NCBI RefSeq assembly: GCF_000745775.1
Contig: NZ_JQJY01000004.1
Coordinates: forward strand, 558,001 to 622,000
DNA from: Flavobacterium sp. ASV13
Lineage (GTDB): Bacteria > Bacteroidota > Bacteroidia > Flavobacteriales > Flavobacteriaceae
Length of the DNA: 64,000 nt
Reading direction: 5' to 3'
The notes under the pieces were generated by a model that saw nothing but the letters and a program-made list of their open reading frames with translations, made no database searches and had not been told where the DNA came from. Both the position numbers and the translations under genes were made by a program. How positions within the stretch are numbered: the stretch's first letter is position 1; every line of letters starts with the position of its first letter. Positions 8,443 to 16,309 of this stretch are shown piece after piece.

Positions 8443-8466
8443 TTTGTCTTTTATCTAGTTTATTTA

Positions 8467-8482
8467 CAAACCTATAATTTTG
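8467..8482. promoter_or_regulatory. Back-to-back -7 elements for csaA (-) and the hydrolase (+)
   Basis: 8467-8474 reads TAGGTTTG on the minus strand and 8475-8482 reads TAATTTTG on the plus strand. Both fit TANNTTTG and they abut directly, so RNA polymerase could probably occupy only one at a time. A near-palindrome (ACTAATT, then AATTAGT) at about 8494-8511 lies in the plus-side leader and may be an operator. Confidence 0.45.
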
Positions 8483-8572
8483 TAATGAATTGCACTAATT
8501 CTATAATTAGTTTTTCCTCTATCCTTTTAATTTTAACTATTCGTTTTTTTACTAATATTTAAAATATACAAA

Positions 8573-9466
8573 ATGGAAAATAGTGCAATAACTCCTGGGA
8601 TTTCTCTTAAAGATTTTGATTATGAGGTTAATAAATCAAATAGCGATAAATATATTGAAACTGCAAAAGATGTAAAACTTTATGTAAAAGATTACGGAAA
8701 AGGAAAACCAGTAATTTTGATTCACGGCTGGCCACTTTCAAACGAAATGTGGGAATATCAGACAGAATTTCTAGTCCAAAATAATTACAGAGTAATTGCT
8801 TATGACCGTCGTGGTTTTGGTAAATCATCGCAGCCTTGGGAGGGTTACGATTATGATACTTTGACTGATGATTTAAACGAAATTATCGAACAATTACAAT
8901 TGGAAGATGTAACTTTAGTAGGCTTTTCTATGGGAGGCGGCGAAGTTGTTCGTTATTTTAGCCGATATCAGGGAAAAAGCGTTACCAAAGCGGTTCTAAT
9001 TTCGTCTATTATTCCATTTTTAGCAAAAACAGAAGATAATCCTGAAGGTCGTCCGAAAGAAAAAAGCGAAGCAACTGCAGCTTCAATAAAAGAAGACAGA
9101 ATTGGTTTTCTGGATAATTTTAGCAAAATCTTTTTTGGTGTAAACATCATCAATAAACCTTTAAGCACGCCTTTATTAGAATATTACAGAAATTTATGTT
9201 CTGTAGCTTCACCAAGAGCAACTTTGCAATGTGCAGAATCTTTAAATACAACTGATTTTAGAGATGAACTTCACACTATTAAAGTTCCAACTTTAATAAT
9301 TCACGGAACCGATGATAAAAATGTTCCTATTGAAATCAGTTCAGAAAAAACAGCCAAAGCAATCGAAAACAATACTTTCATTACCTATGAAGGAGCGCCA
9401 CACGGCTTATTTTATACCGAAAAAGACAGATTGAACAAAGACTTACTTGAATTTCTGAATTCATAA
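8573..9466 (+). CDS. Alpha/beta hydrolase, cofactor-free haloperoxidase-like
   Basis: A 297-residue protein, about 20 residues longer at the N-terminus than typical non-haem chloroperoxidases (275-280). It contains ILIHGWPLSNEMWE (oxyanion region), AYDRRGFGKSS, nucleophile elbow GFSMGGGEV (Ser about 118), acid HGTDDKNVP (about 246) and histidine GAPHGLF (about 276). These motifs match the bromoperoxidase/arylesterase group, which may hydrolyse esters or make peracids. There is no signal peptide, so it is cytoplasmic. The physiological substrate is unknown. Confidence 0.88.
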   Translation: MENSAITPGISLKDFDYEVNKSNSDKYIETAKDVKLYVKDYGKGKPVILIHGWPLSNEMWEYQTEFLVQNNYRVIAYDRRGFGKSSQPWEGYDYDTLTDDLNEIIEQLQLEDVTLVGFSMGGGEVVRYFSRYQGKSVTKAVLISSIIPFLAKTEDNPEGRPKEKSEATAASIKEDRIGFLDNFSKIFFGVNIINKPLSTPLLEYYRNLCSVASPRATLQCAESLNTTDFRDELHTIKVPTLIIHGTDDKNVPIEISSEKTAKAIENNTFITYEGAPHGLFYTEKDRLNKDLLEFLNS

Positions 9467-9471
9467 ATAAA

Positions 9472-9507
9472 TTTTGCCACTCCCGATAGTTATCTAGAGT
9501 GGCAAAA
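9472..9507 (+). other. Stem-loop after the haloperoxidase-like gene
   Basis: TTTTGCCACTC (9472-9482) pairs perfectly with GAGTGGCAAAA (9497-9507). There is no T run after the stem on either strand, so it is not a classical terminator. The loop contains CCCGATAGTTATC, close to the GATAGCTATC core of the palindrome at 37231-37250. Confidence 0.45.
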
Positions 9508-9559
9508 AAAATACTATTGCTGCAATATTAAATGGAAATAAACATTTAAAAAAGTTTCT

Positions 9560-9567
9560 TATCTTTG
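9560..9567 (+). promoter_or_regulatory. Promoter -7 element upstream of the long leader
   Basis: TATCTTTG, a perfect TANNTTTG match, lies 353 bases before the start codon of the Rnk-like gene. If used, it makes a leader of about 345 bases. A -33 TTTG at standard spacing is not obvious. Confidence 0.5.
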
Positions 9568-9919
9568 CAAAACAAGCAATAAATACTCATTGTGAACACT
9601 ATACAATTATTTACAGTTTCGGCTTCCCTGTTTTCTTCTACAAGAAAACCGCTTTCTGCTGTATTTATTTCACATAGTAAGGCCTTTATTAATTAGGCCT
9701 CCGTCTATTTCATTTCTTCTTTCAGGCGGAGGATTTACATCATTTTAAAACATCTATTTTATTTGACAAAAACAATTTTGGTCAGATATTTTTTTGTTTT
9801 CCCACATTTAAAGCATTTCAAAAATTTAACCTCAAGCAAGGTTATGAAAAAACTCAGTCTTTAATTTATAAAAGAAGAAAAATCATTCAAAAAAAACAAA
9901 ACAATAAATTCAAACAGAT
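9568..9919 (+). promoter_or_regulatory. Long structured 5' leader of the Rnk-like gene
   Basis: The 453-base gap between 9466 and 9920 has a promoter box at 9560-9567 and two mutually exclusive hairpins. Hairpin A pairs AGGCCT 9680-9685 with AGGCCT 9695-9700. Hairpin B pairs CCTCCGTC 9698-9705 with GGCGGAGG 9725-9732 (eight pairs, one G-T). They share bases 9698-9700. From about 9740 to 9919 the sequence is A/T-rich without clear structure. A cis-regulatory role is inferred; I do not recognise a known riboswitch class. Confidence 0.4.
9592..9696 (+). CDS. Possible leader peptide (34 codons, GTG start)
   Basis: GTG at 9592 opens a 34-codon frame ending at TAG 9694-9696, inside a structured leader. 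The encoded peptide is rich in Ser, Thr and Phe (starts MNTIQLFTVSASLFSS). Its stop codon falls in the loop and left edge of a hairpin whose arms are AGGCCT (9680-9685 and 9695-9700), an arrangement seen in attenuators. There is no other support; chance occurrence is quite possible. Confidence 0.25.
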   Translation: MNTIQLFTVSASLFSSTRKPLSAVFISHSKAFIN

Positions 9920-10315
9920 ATGAAACCAACACCCACTTTTAGTAAATCAGAATATAACTTTTTAAGAGAATTAATTTTAAAAAGCAAAAACGCAACCAAT
10001 ACTAAAGAAGCAAATCAGCTATCGCAGGAATTAGATCGCGCTGTCATCAGTAAAGAAAGTGATTTAGACCCGTCGATTATCAGAATCAATTCTTTTGTAA
10101 CTATTGAAGATGTTAAAGCTCAAAAACAAATGAAAATACAAATTGTTTTACCATCGTCTGCTGATTTAAAACAATCTAAAATTTCGATTCTTGCGCCTTT
10201 GAGTGTTGCTATTATTGGTTTTAAAGAAAATGATCAGGTTGACTGGGAATTGCCTGCCGGAATCAAAACTTTAAAAATAATTGCCGTTGACAATTCAGAA
10301 GTACATACTTCATAA
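9920..10315 (+). CDS. GreA/GreB C-terminal-domain protein (Rnk-like)
   Basis: A 131-residue cytoplasmic protein. A short N-terminal helix region (FSKSEYNFLRELI) is followed by the GreA/GreB C-terminal FKBP-like domain (about residues 48-125: IRINSFVTIEDVKAQKQMKIQIVLP, ending in SVAIIGFKENDQVDWELPAG). It lacks the long N-terminal coiled coil of true GreA, like E. coli Rnk, which binds RNA polymerase without cleavage activity. By analogy it may modulate RNA polymerase or compete with Gre factors. It follows an unusually long leader and is closed by a good terminator. Confidence 0.82.
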   Translation: MKPTPTFSKSEYNFLRELILKSKNATNTKEANQLSQELDRAVISKESDLDPSIIRINSFVTIEDVKAQKQMKIQIVLPSSADLKQSKISILAPLSVAIIGFKENDQVDWELPAGIKTLKIIAVDNSEVHTS

Positions 10316-10322
10316 TTTTTTG

Positions 10323-10352
10323 AACACCTCATTTTTATGAAGGTGTTTTTTT
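10323..10352 (+). terminator. Terminator of the Rnk-like gene
   Basis: AACACCT (10323-10329) pairs with AGGTGTT (10341-10347) and runs into a stretch of T. Confidence 0.75.
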
Positions 10353-10367
10353 ATATCTGTCTGAAAA

Positions 10368-10400
10368 CAAAAAAACTATTCAATTCTGAATAGTTTTTTT
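10368..10400. terminator. Bidirectional terminator between converging genes
   Basis: AAAAACTATTCA (10371-10382) and TGAATAGTTTTT (10387-10398) form a perfect stem with a four-base loop, with A and T runs on the outer sides. It can stop the cytochrome gene (minus) and read-through from the Rnk-like gene (plus). Confidence 0.75.
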
Positions 10401-10420
10401 ATTTGTTTAACCGCAAATTA

Positions 10421-10732
10421 TTACAATTGCGAGTGAATATAATTTGTTATCGAAGCCATATTAGTATCATCTAATTTTGCTTTTTTCTGCATGCGAACCA
10501 AAATTGGCTGCCATTCTTCTTTCGTAAATTTCGTTGGTTCATACAACTTGTGGCATTTTGCACAGCTGTTTTCATATAAGCTTTTCCCTGCTGCAAGTTC
10601 AGGAGTCAATTCCTTTGCTTTTGCAGTTTCTGTAACCGCTGGTACAGCTGGAGGAGTTGCAGGCGCTTTTTTTGTACCGCATGATGCTACAAATAATGCT
10701 ATAGCGGCTAAAGTTAAAATTTTTGATTTCAT
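10421..10732 (-). CDS. Cytochrome c-type lipoprotein
   Basis: A 103-residue exported haem protein. The signal sequence ends in the lipobox FVASC with the lipidated cysteine at residue 18. A Pro/Ala-rich linker (PATPPAVPAV) leads to one class I cytochrome c domain with the haem motif CAKCH at 57-61. A distal methionine is probably supplied by VRMQKK or TNMAS. The protein is expected to be anchored in a membrane facing the periplasm and to act as an electron carrier; its partners cannot be seen here. It stands alone between two terminators. Confidence 0.88.
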   Translation of the reverse strand: MKSKILTLAAIALFVASCGTKKAPATPPAVPAVTETAKAKELTPELAAGKSLYENSCAKCHKLYEPTKFTKEEWQPILVRMQKKAKLDDTNMASITNYIHSQL

Positions 10733-10763
10733 CGCTCTTGGTTTTGTTTTATTTGAAGTAAAT

Positions 10764-10798
10764 ATAAAAAAATCCCATATGCCGTAGCATATGGGATT
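10764..10798 (-). terminator. Terminator of the dual immunophilin gene
   Basis: AATCCCATATGC (10771-10782) and GCATATGGGATT (10787-10798) pair perfectly across CGTA. On the minus strand the stem is followed by a T run. Confidence 0.75.
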
Positions 10799-10833
10799 GT
10801 TATTTAAAACAATACTAAATTGCTTTGAAATTC

Positions 10834-11766
10834 TTATTTAACGTCCATTAATTCAAGGTCAAAAACCAAAGTTGCGTTTGGTGGAATTACTCCTCCTGCA
10901 CCAGATGGTCCGTATGCTAAATCAGATGGAATTACAAAACGAGCTTTGTCTCCAACTTGCAATAAAGCGATACCTTCGTCCCATCCTTCGATAACTTGTC
11001 CAATTCCTAATTTGAATTCGATTGGTTTTTTTCTTGGGTAAGAAGAATCAAAAACTTTTCCGTTTTCTAAAGAACCTTCGTAGTGAACAGAAACTGTTTT
11101 TCCTGCTTCAGCTCTTTTTCCTTCACCTTTTTGAATCATTTTATAACGTAAACCGCTTTCAGTTCTATCAAAACCAGCAGCTAATTGTTCCATTTTTGCT
11201 TCAGATTCTGCTTTTAAAGCTGCTTCTCTTTTCATACGAGCACCTTTCAAAGAAATGAAAGCTTCAATTGCGTTCCATTTTTCAGCTTCTTCACCAACTC
11301 TAATAATTTCTAAAGTTTCAAGAGCATCACCTTGAGCTACAGCATCAACTATATCTTGTCCTTCAACAACATGTCCAAAAACAGTGTGTTTTCCGTCTAA
11401 CCAAGGAGTTGGAACGTGCGTGATGAAAAATTGAGAACCATTAGTTCCAGGGCCTGAGTTTGCCATAGACAAAACTCCCGGACGATCGTGTTTTAAACTT
11501 GGAATGAATTCATCATCAAATTTATATCCAGGATCTCCAGTTCCAGTTCCTTTAGGACATCCTCCCTGAATCATAAAATCAGCAATTACTCTGTGAAAGT
11601 TTAATCCGTCATAGAATTTTTGTCCTTGAGGTTTCACTTTATTTTCCATATTTCCTTCTGCAAGAGCTACAAAGTTTCCTACAGTTCCTGGTGTCAAATC
11701 GTGTGTCAATTTTACTAAAATCGAACCTTTGCTAGTATTGAATTTAGCGTATATTCCGTTTTCCAT
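10834..11766 (-). CDS. Cyclophilin-FKBP fusion peptidyl-prolyl isomerase
   Basis: A 310-residue protein with two complete but unrelated prolyl-isomerase domains. Residues 3-155 form a cyclophilin ([40 protein letters not shown]). After a charged helical linker (about 165-195), residues 200-310 form an FKBP domain ([20 protein letters not shown], then [18 protein letters not shown], then [20 protein letters not shown]). Dual-family immunophilins of this type have been described in Flavobacterium and Toxoplasma. There is no signal peptide, so it is a cytoplasmic folding catalyst and chaperone. A -7 box (TAAATTTG, minus strand, 11792-11799) lies 26 bases upstream of the start, and a terminator follows the gene. 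Confidence 0.94.
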   Translation of the reverse strand: MENGIYAKFNTSKGSILVKLTHDLTPGTVGNFVALAEGNMENKVKPQGQKFYDGLNFHRVIADFMIQGGCPKGTGTGDPGYKFDDEFIPSLKHDRPGVLSMANSGPGTNGSQFFITHVPTPWLDGKHTVFGHVVEGQDIVDAVAQGDALETLEIIRVGEEAEKWNAIEAFISLKGARMKREAALKAESEAKMEQLAAGFDRTESGLRYKMIQKGEGKRAEAGKTVSVHYEGSLENGKVFDSSYPRKKPIEFKLGIGQVIEGWDEGIALLQVGDKARFVIPSDLAYGPSGAGGVIPPNATLVFDLELMDVK

Positions 11767-11791
11767 TGTTGTATTTTTTTTTATTCGAATG

Positions 11792-11799
11792 CAAATTTA
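11792..11799 (-). promoter_or_regulatory. Promoter -7 element of the dual immunophilin gene
   Basis: Reads TAAATTTG on the minus strand (TANNTTTG type), giving a leader of about 20 bases. Confidence 0.45.
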
Positions 11800-11814
11800 C
11801 AAATTAATTATTTA

Positions 11815-12987
11815 TCAATTTGTCTTTCTATTTTTAGATTTATAAGTAAGTCCGTAAACTGTAAATGCCAATGCTGATAAGCCAACGCAACCAATAGCAA
11901 CTGCATGCCATCCGCCCAGTTTCCAAAGCAATAATCCATATGCAGATCCAGCAGCGGTTCCTAAAAAGCTAAACGACATAAAAACTGTATTTAGTCTGTT
12001 TCTGGCTTCTGGCAATAAGGAATAAACTCGGGTTTGATTTGAAATGTGAACACCTTGAATTCCTATATCAATAAATACAATTCCAATCGCAATTCCGATT
12101 ACGCTTTCTATCGAAAAATAAAAAATTAAAAAGCTTATCAAAATCAATAAACATCCGTAACCAACAGCAATTCTAGAATTTCCTTTGTCTCCGATTTTAC
12201 CAACCAAAGGCGCTGCCAAAGCTCCAGAAGCGCCCACAATTCCGAATAAACCAATAGTGGCACTATTAAAATCAAACGGTTTACCCGAAAGCAACAAAAC
12301 CATAGTTGTCCAGAAAGCGCCAAATTGAGCAAAACTGAAAACATTGATTGCTGTAGCCTCACGCAAAACTGGCTGTGTTTTTATTAGTGTAAATAAGGAC
12401 TGAATCAATTGCCCATAAGTTCCTTGAAACTGTGGTTTATTAACTGGAAATTTATTTTGGATCACAAAAAAGATTAAAAGACAAATTCCTGCGGCAATGT
12501 AAAACATCGATCTCCAGCCTAAAACCTGGCCAATAAGTCCGCTTAAAGTTCTGGAAAGCAAAATACCAACCAATAAACCGCTCATAATTGTTCCAATAAC
12601 TTTTCCGCGTTGTTCTGGCGTACTTAATGACGCTGCCAAAGGCAAAATAAGTTGTGGCACAATCGATGTGATTCCGATTAATAAAGAAGCAATTTGTAAA
12701 ATGAGAAAACTTTTGGCTGTTGCAGCAATCAAAAGTGCGATTACCGAAGCAAAAGTGGTTATTAAAATTTGTTTTTTACGTTCTAATTTGTCGCCAAGAG
12801 GCACCATAAAAAAGAGACCAATTGCGTAACCTGCCTGCGTAAGATACGTTATTGTTCCGGCGCTGGCTTCGGGAATTTTAAATTCGTTGGCAATTAAAAC
12901 AATCAAAGGCTGGCAGTAATAAAGATTTGCAACTATAAGACCAGTGCAAACTGCCATAAACAGTACATTAGTTTTTGATAAATTCAT
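11815..12987 (-). CDS. MFS transporter, DHA1-like exporter
   Basis: A 390-residue inner-membrane protein with 12 predicted helices, typical of the major facilitator superfamily. The loop 2-3 motif appears as MVPLGDKLERKK. The start (ANLYYCQPLIVLIANEF) resembles YnfM/YybF-type drug:proton antiporters. Efflux of small molecules driven by the proton gradient is the likely role; the substrate is unknown. The ATG at 12987 lies four bases after a -7 box (TATTTTTG on the minus strand, 12992-12999), so the mRNA may be leaderless. Confidence 0.87.
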   Translation of the reverse strand: MNLSKTNVLFMAVCTGLIVANLYYCQPLIVLIANEFKIPEASAGTITYLTQAGYAIGLFFMVPLGDKLERKKQILITTFASVIALLIAATAKSFLILQIASLLIGITSIVPQLILPLAASLSTPEQRGKVIGTIMSGLLVGILLSRTLSGLIGQVLGWRSMFYIAAGICLLIFFVIQNKFPVNKPQFQGTYGQLIQSLFTLIKTQPVLREATAINVFSFAQFGAFWTTMVLLLSGKPFDFNSATIGLFGIVGASGALAAPLVGKIGDKGNSRIAVGYGCLLILISFLIFYFSIESVIGIAIGIVFIDIGIQGVHISNQTRVYSLLPEARNRLNTVFMSFSFLGTAAGSAYGLLLWKLGGWHAVAIGCVGLSALAFTVYGLTYKSKNRKTN

Positions 12988-12991
12988 GATG

Positions 12992-12999
12992 CAAAAATA
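12992..12999 (-). promoter_or_regulatory. Promoter -7 element very close to the MFS start codon
   Basis: TATTTTTG on the minus strand ends four bases before the ATG. With transcription starting about six bases downstream of this box, the message would begin at or near the start codon. Confidence 0.45.
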
Positions 13000-13091
13000 C
13001 CAATCTAATCTTTAGCAAAACTTTAAAAAATCTATAAATTTTTCAAATTCAAGTTAAGATCAGGATATTTTTGCACCAATTTCATTGATTT

Positions 13092-13433
13092 TTAAGATTT
13101 TAAAAAATCCTCACGAACCGGACTAAAAACATCGGTAAGCATTCCTGTTTCAAGGCAAACAACGCCATGAACAGCGTGAGGCGGAATATAAAAACTATCT
13201 CCTTCTTTTAAAGTCTGAGTTACGCCGCTGATTGTTACATCAAATTTTCCGCTTGCGATATACGTAACCTGCGAATGATAATGATCGTGTAAAACGCCAA
13301 TTCCGCCCTTTTCAAAATGAACATTTACAAGCATAATTCGGTCATCAAAAGCCAAAATTTTGCGTTTAATTCCTTCTCCGACTACTTCCCATTCGATTTC
13401 GTCTCCTTTTATAAATTCTTTGCTGGTTGTCAT
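13092..13433 (-). CDS. Single-domain cupin protein
   Basis: A 113-residue cupin. The first cupin motif reads GVLHDHYHSQVTYIASGKFDVTISG (G-H-H-E/Q-G type metal site) and the second GDSFYIPPHAVHGV. Such small cupins bind a metal and act as dioxygenases, isomerases or sensors. This one cannot be assigned a reaction. It is the last gene of a tight minus-strand run (gaps 5, 3 and 58 bases) with the archaemetzincin, exported TIM-barrel and FMN reductase genes. Confidence 0.85.
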   Translation of the reverse strand: MTTSKEFIKGDEIEWEVVGEGIKRKILAFDDRIMLVNVHFEKGGIGVLHDHYHSQVTYIASGKFDVTISGVTQTLKEGDSFYIPPHAVHGVVCLETGMLTDVFSPVREDFLKS

Positions 13434-13438
13434 TTTAT

Positions 13439-14347
13439 TTATTTTTTAATTTTTTCAATATCTTTTTTCATTAATTCTAATCCCTCTGCCAAGTTATTTT
13501 CTTTAAAATACTTTTCCAATTCTTTCAGCCTTTTTACATTATCATATTTAAACCCCGAATTTAGTTTTCTTTGGCAAAGCGAACACAATCGAAGCGAATG
13601 TTCATCTGTTTCAGACAAACTATTTGTACCATTCATTACACAATCGGCCTCAATACAATGATGCAGGCCAAACATATGTCCAATTTCATGCGAACAAATT
13701 TTAAGTAATCGTTCTAAACATAAACTAAAATCTGCTCCTTCCATTTTTTTGTCATACAGTCTATGAATCGAACTTACTGCGATTTTATCCCTATAAGATG
13801 CAAGCCCAAAAACATAATTCCATTCTGGTTTTGGATACAAATCCTTTTCCGTTATCGCCATTAATGCGATTCCTTTTTCATATTTTTCTTTCTTTAAAAC
13901 GCTGTCTAAAATATATCCTGCTAAAAATTGTTCTTGGCCAAGATCACCACTTCTTCTAACATTTTTTGGAATAATATCATTTGAAACCTCTTTTAAAACC
14001 TTTGTCTTCAACTGAAAAAATATTTCTAAATATTGACGAACCAATTCAATTTGTTTGACTTGCAATTCGTCGAATTTCCCGATTGGCTGCAAATAAATTA
14101 TATCTTCTTCTTTTGTTGGCACAACATGTTTTGTATTCATAAATTGCTCAAAACTCTGTCCTTTTTCTGGATGAGAATAAAGCCAATCACCAAAAACCGG
14201 CGTACGAAGTTTTACATCATTAACTTTAATTTCTGCAAAATAGGGATTTGGAGGTAAATTCAATTCCGGGTTTACCTGTGAATTTTCTTTTTTATTTGAT
14301 TGACATGAACAAAGAATTGCAACTATCAGAAAAAGAAGTTTCTTCAT
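13439..14347 (-). CDS. Archaemetzincin-family zinc protease, lipoprotein form
   Basis: A 302-residue predicted lipoprotein: the signal sequence KKLLFLIVAILCSCQ ends in a lipobox with Cys near residue 15. The catalytic signature is complete: HEIGHMFGLHHC (H220, E221, H224, third zinc ligand H230), then CVM, then CSLC about 16 residues later. The pattern HExxHxxGxxHC plus CxM plus CxxC is that of archaemetzincins, whose four cysteines bind a structural second zinc. Most described archaemetzincins are cytoplasmic and shorter (about 180 residues). This one has about 150 extra N-terminal residues and a lipid anchor. The physiological substrate is unknown. Confidence 0.88.
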   Translation of the reverse strand: MKKLLFLIVAILCSCQSNKKENSQVNPELNLPPNPYFAEIKVNDVKLRTPVFGDWLYSHPEKGQSFEQFMNTKHVVPTKEEDIIYLQPIGKFDELQVKQIELVRQYLEIFFQLKTKVLKEVSNDIIPKNVRRSGDLGQEQFLAGYILDSVLKKEKYEKGIALMAITEKDLYPKPEWNYVFGLASYRDKIAVSSIHRLYDKKMEGADFSLCLERLLKICSHEIGHMFGLHHCIEADCVMNGTNSLSETDEHSLRLCSLCQRKLNSGFKYDNVKRLKELEKYFKENNLAEGLELMKKDIEKIKK

Positions 14348-14350
14348 AAA

Positions 14351-15223
14351 TTAAATTAGATTTTTTGAAATGAAATCACAGCTCGTTTTTATAGATTCAA
14401 AAGAATTTGGCACATAATTATTTTCTTGTTCTACAAAAAAATGAAGCATTCCAGATTGTTTTGCTTCTTTGAATAAAGGTTTAAAATCGATTAATCCTGA
14501 GCCAATTTCAGTATTCAATGCCTGATTTACTTTGTCCATATCTTTTACGTGCCACATTTTAAAACGACCTGGATTTTCTTTAAACAACTTTAAAGCATCA
14601 TTTCCAGATCGTGCGACCCAATATAAATCCAATTCAAAATAAACTAAATCTTTATCGGTTTCATTCAACAAGATTTCATAACCTGTAACGCCGTCATGTT
14701 TCTGAAATTCAAAATCGTGATTATGATACGCTAATTTCAAACCCGCTTTTTTACACATTTTGGCAGCTTCATTTAAACGTGAAGCTATTATTTTATAATT
14801 TTCGATGCTTTTTCTAAAATGCTCCTCAACCCACGGAACAGTCAAAAATTCATTTTTTAAGATTTTTGCTGCTTCAATTGCCGCGATAAGTTCAACAGTA
14901 TTTCCATCGTATAAAAAGCTTCCTAAATTATAATGCCCACTTACAGCCTTTAGATTATTATCATCCAAAATCTTCTTCAATTCTTTTGGTGATAATCCCC
15001 AAAACTGGTCTTTTATAGAAAAGCCATACGTTTCAACGGTTGTATAGCCTGCTTTTGCGACTTTCTCTAAAGTTGATTTTACATCTTTAGGAAGTTCGTC
15101 ACGCAACGTATATAACTGTAATCCAATTTCTTTTTTATTCATAGTAAAAGCTAATGATGGCGCAGCTAAAACTGCAGCTGCAGCTAAGCTTGTGTTTATA
15201 ATAAAGTTTCTTCTTGTTGTCAT
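14351..15223 (-). CDS. Tat-exported sugar-phosphate isomerase/epimerase-like protein
   Basis: Starting at the ATG at 15223 gives 290 residues with a twin-arginine signal (TTRRNFIINTSLAAAAVLAA). The frame extends to 15280, but the extra residues precede the Tat signal and are rejected. The rest is an AP-endonuclease-2/xylose-isomerase-like TIM barrel: QLYTLRDELPKDV, GHYNLGSF, the acidic/His metal residues in AYHNHDFEF, FELDLYWVARSG, MWHVKDMD and FVEQEN. Family members isomerise or epimerise sugars or inositols. The periplasmic location suggests carbohydrate processing. The archaemetzincin gene starts 3 bases downstream. Confidence 0.88.
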   Translation of the reverse strand: MTTRRNFIINTSLAAAAVLAAPSLAFTMNKKEIGLQLYTLRDELPKDVKSTLEKVAKAGYTTVETYGFSIKDQFWGLSPKELKKILDDNNLKAVSGHYNLGSFLYDGNTVELIAAIEAAKILKNEFLTVPWVEEHFRKSIENYKIIASRLNEAAKMCKKAGLKLAYHNHDFEFQKHDGVTGYEILLNETDKDLVYFELDLYWVARSGNDALKLFKENPGRFKMWHVKDMDKVNQALNTEIGSGLIDFKPLFKEAKQSGMLHFFVEQENNYVPNSFESIKTSCDFISKNLI

Positions 15224-15281
15224 TTTTATCTTGAAAAAGTCTAAAAGTAAAACTAGTCTTTTTATTTGAACGCTGTACAAC

Positions 15282-15821
15282 TCAATTTAAAAATTGATTT
15301 TCAAAATTCGTTATAAAGCTTTCAAGAGCCTTTTCGGTTTCAGGATTTGTAACTTTTCCTTCGTTATCTATCTTTCCGCGAATGCCTTGTATTAAAAGTT
15401 GTGAGGCATCGTCAAATTTCGCTTCAAGTGTTTTCATTACTAGTAAAAGTTGTTCGTGACCCATTTCTCCTGAAGCCGACGCAGTAATAAGTCCTGACTT
15501 TTTTCCAGAAAAAACAGTGGTCGAAACACACCATTCTAAAGCATTTTTTAAAGTTCCGGGCAAACTGAAAACATACTCCGGCGTGCAAATTAAGACACCA
15601 TCAGCCTGAGCAATTTTATTTCTGAATTGAATAACTTTTTCTGGCGGGATTTCCTGATCTAAATCAGGATTAAAATGTGGTAATTGATCTAATTCTTCAA
15701 AAATTTCAACTTCAAATTCTTCTTTTATATTTTCAGAAATATGTTTTAGAATTTTAAAATTGCTGGAGTTTTTTCGTGTACTCCCGTTTATGGCGAAGAT
15801 TTTTATTTTTTGAGAAGGCAT
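15282..15821 (-). CDS. NAD(P)H-dependent FMN reductase (flavodoxin-like)
   Basis: A 179-residue cytoplasmic flavoprotein of the NADPH_dep_FMN_red family. The phosphate-binding loop is NGSTRKNSSN, and the flavin-site motif TPEYVFSLPGTLKNALEW is typical. Members reduce FMN, quinones, azo dyes or chromate at NAD(P)H expense. It is the first gene of the run that continues with the TIM-barrel, archaemetzincin and cupin genes, and it lies 17 bases after the transposase gene, so transposase read-through may reach it. Confidence 0.9.
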   Translation of the reverse strand: MPSQKIKIFAINGSTRKNSSNFKILKHISENIKEEFEVEIFEELDQLPHFNPDLDQEIPPEKVIQFRNKIAQADGVLICTPEYVFSLPGTLKNALEWCVSTTVFSGKKSGLITASASGEMGHEQLLLVMKTLEAKFDDASQLLIQGIRGKIDNEGKVTNPETEKALESFITNFENQFLN

Positions 15822-15838
15822 TTTCAGATTAAAAAACT

Positions 15839-16300
15839 TTAAATTAATTCTTTAAAAATAAACTTTTCATCATAATCAACTTCAAACTTTTCAAGAAAAT
15901 TAATATACTCTTCTTTGAATGTTTTCTTTTTATGATGTTGTTCTTGATTTTGAATGTAATCTATAACAGCATTCAACTGAGATTTACTGTATGAAAATGC
16001 TCCATATCCTTCTTGCCATTCAAAATGAGCGTTTATAAATTTATTTTCATTTATCCACTTTGATGAATTTTGTTTTACACTTTTCATTAATTCTGATATA
16101 GATTGTGCAGGTCTTATTCCAATTAAAATATGAATATGATCTGAAACTCCATTTATCGCTAGCAGCTTATGATTATTGTTTTTAATAATCCCTGAAATAT
16201 ATTTGTACAATTCATCTTTCCAATTTTTCTGTATGATTGCATTTCTATATTTTACAGCGAAAATAAAATGAATATGAATTTGCGTATATGTGTTTGCCAT
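15839..16300 (-). CDS. IS200-like / REP-associated tyrosine (Y1) transposase
   Basis: Starting at the ATG at 16300 gives 153 residues (MANTYTQIHIHFIF), the usual length of IS200-type TnpA; an upstream extension to 16327 lies in a hairpin and is rejected. The HUH metal motif is DHIHILIG (H55, H57). The likely nucleophile is Y115, with Q119 in DYIQNQEQHH. The WQEGYGAFSYSKSQ block is typical. Y1 transposases cut single-stranded DNA at sites beside small hairpins. There is no partner TnpB gene. Three two-hairpin units lie directly upstream (16310-16674), which suggests a domesticated REP-associated (RAYT) enzyme rather than a full insertion sequence. All motifs look intact. Confidence 0.88.
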   Translation of the reverse strand: MANTYTQIHIHFIFAVKYRNAIIQKNWKDELYKYISGIIKNNNHKLLAINGVSDHIHILIGIRPAQSISELMKSVKQNSSKWINENKFINAHFEWQEGYGAFSYSKSQLNAVIDYIQNQEQHHKKKTFKEEYINFLEKFEVDYDEKFIFKELI

Positions 16301-16309
16301 TATTATATA

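Noticed and set aside
9472..9507. Stem-loop as intrinsic terminator of the haloperoxidase-like gene
   Set aside because: A run of A, not T, follows on the plus strand, and the minus strand has no T tract after the stem either. Reported only as a stem-loop.
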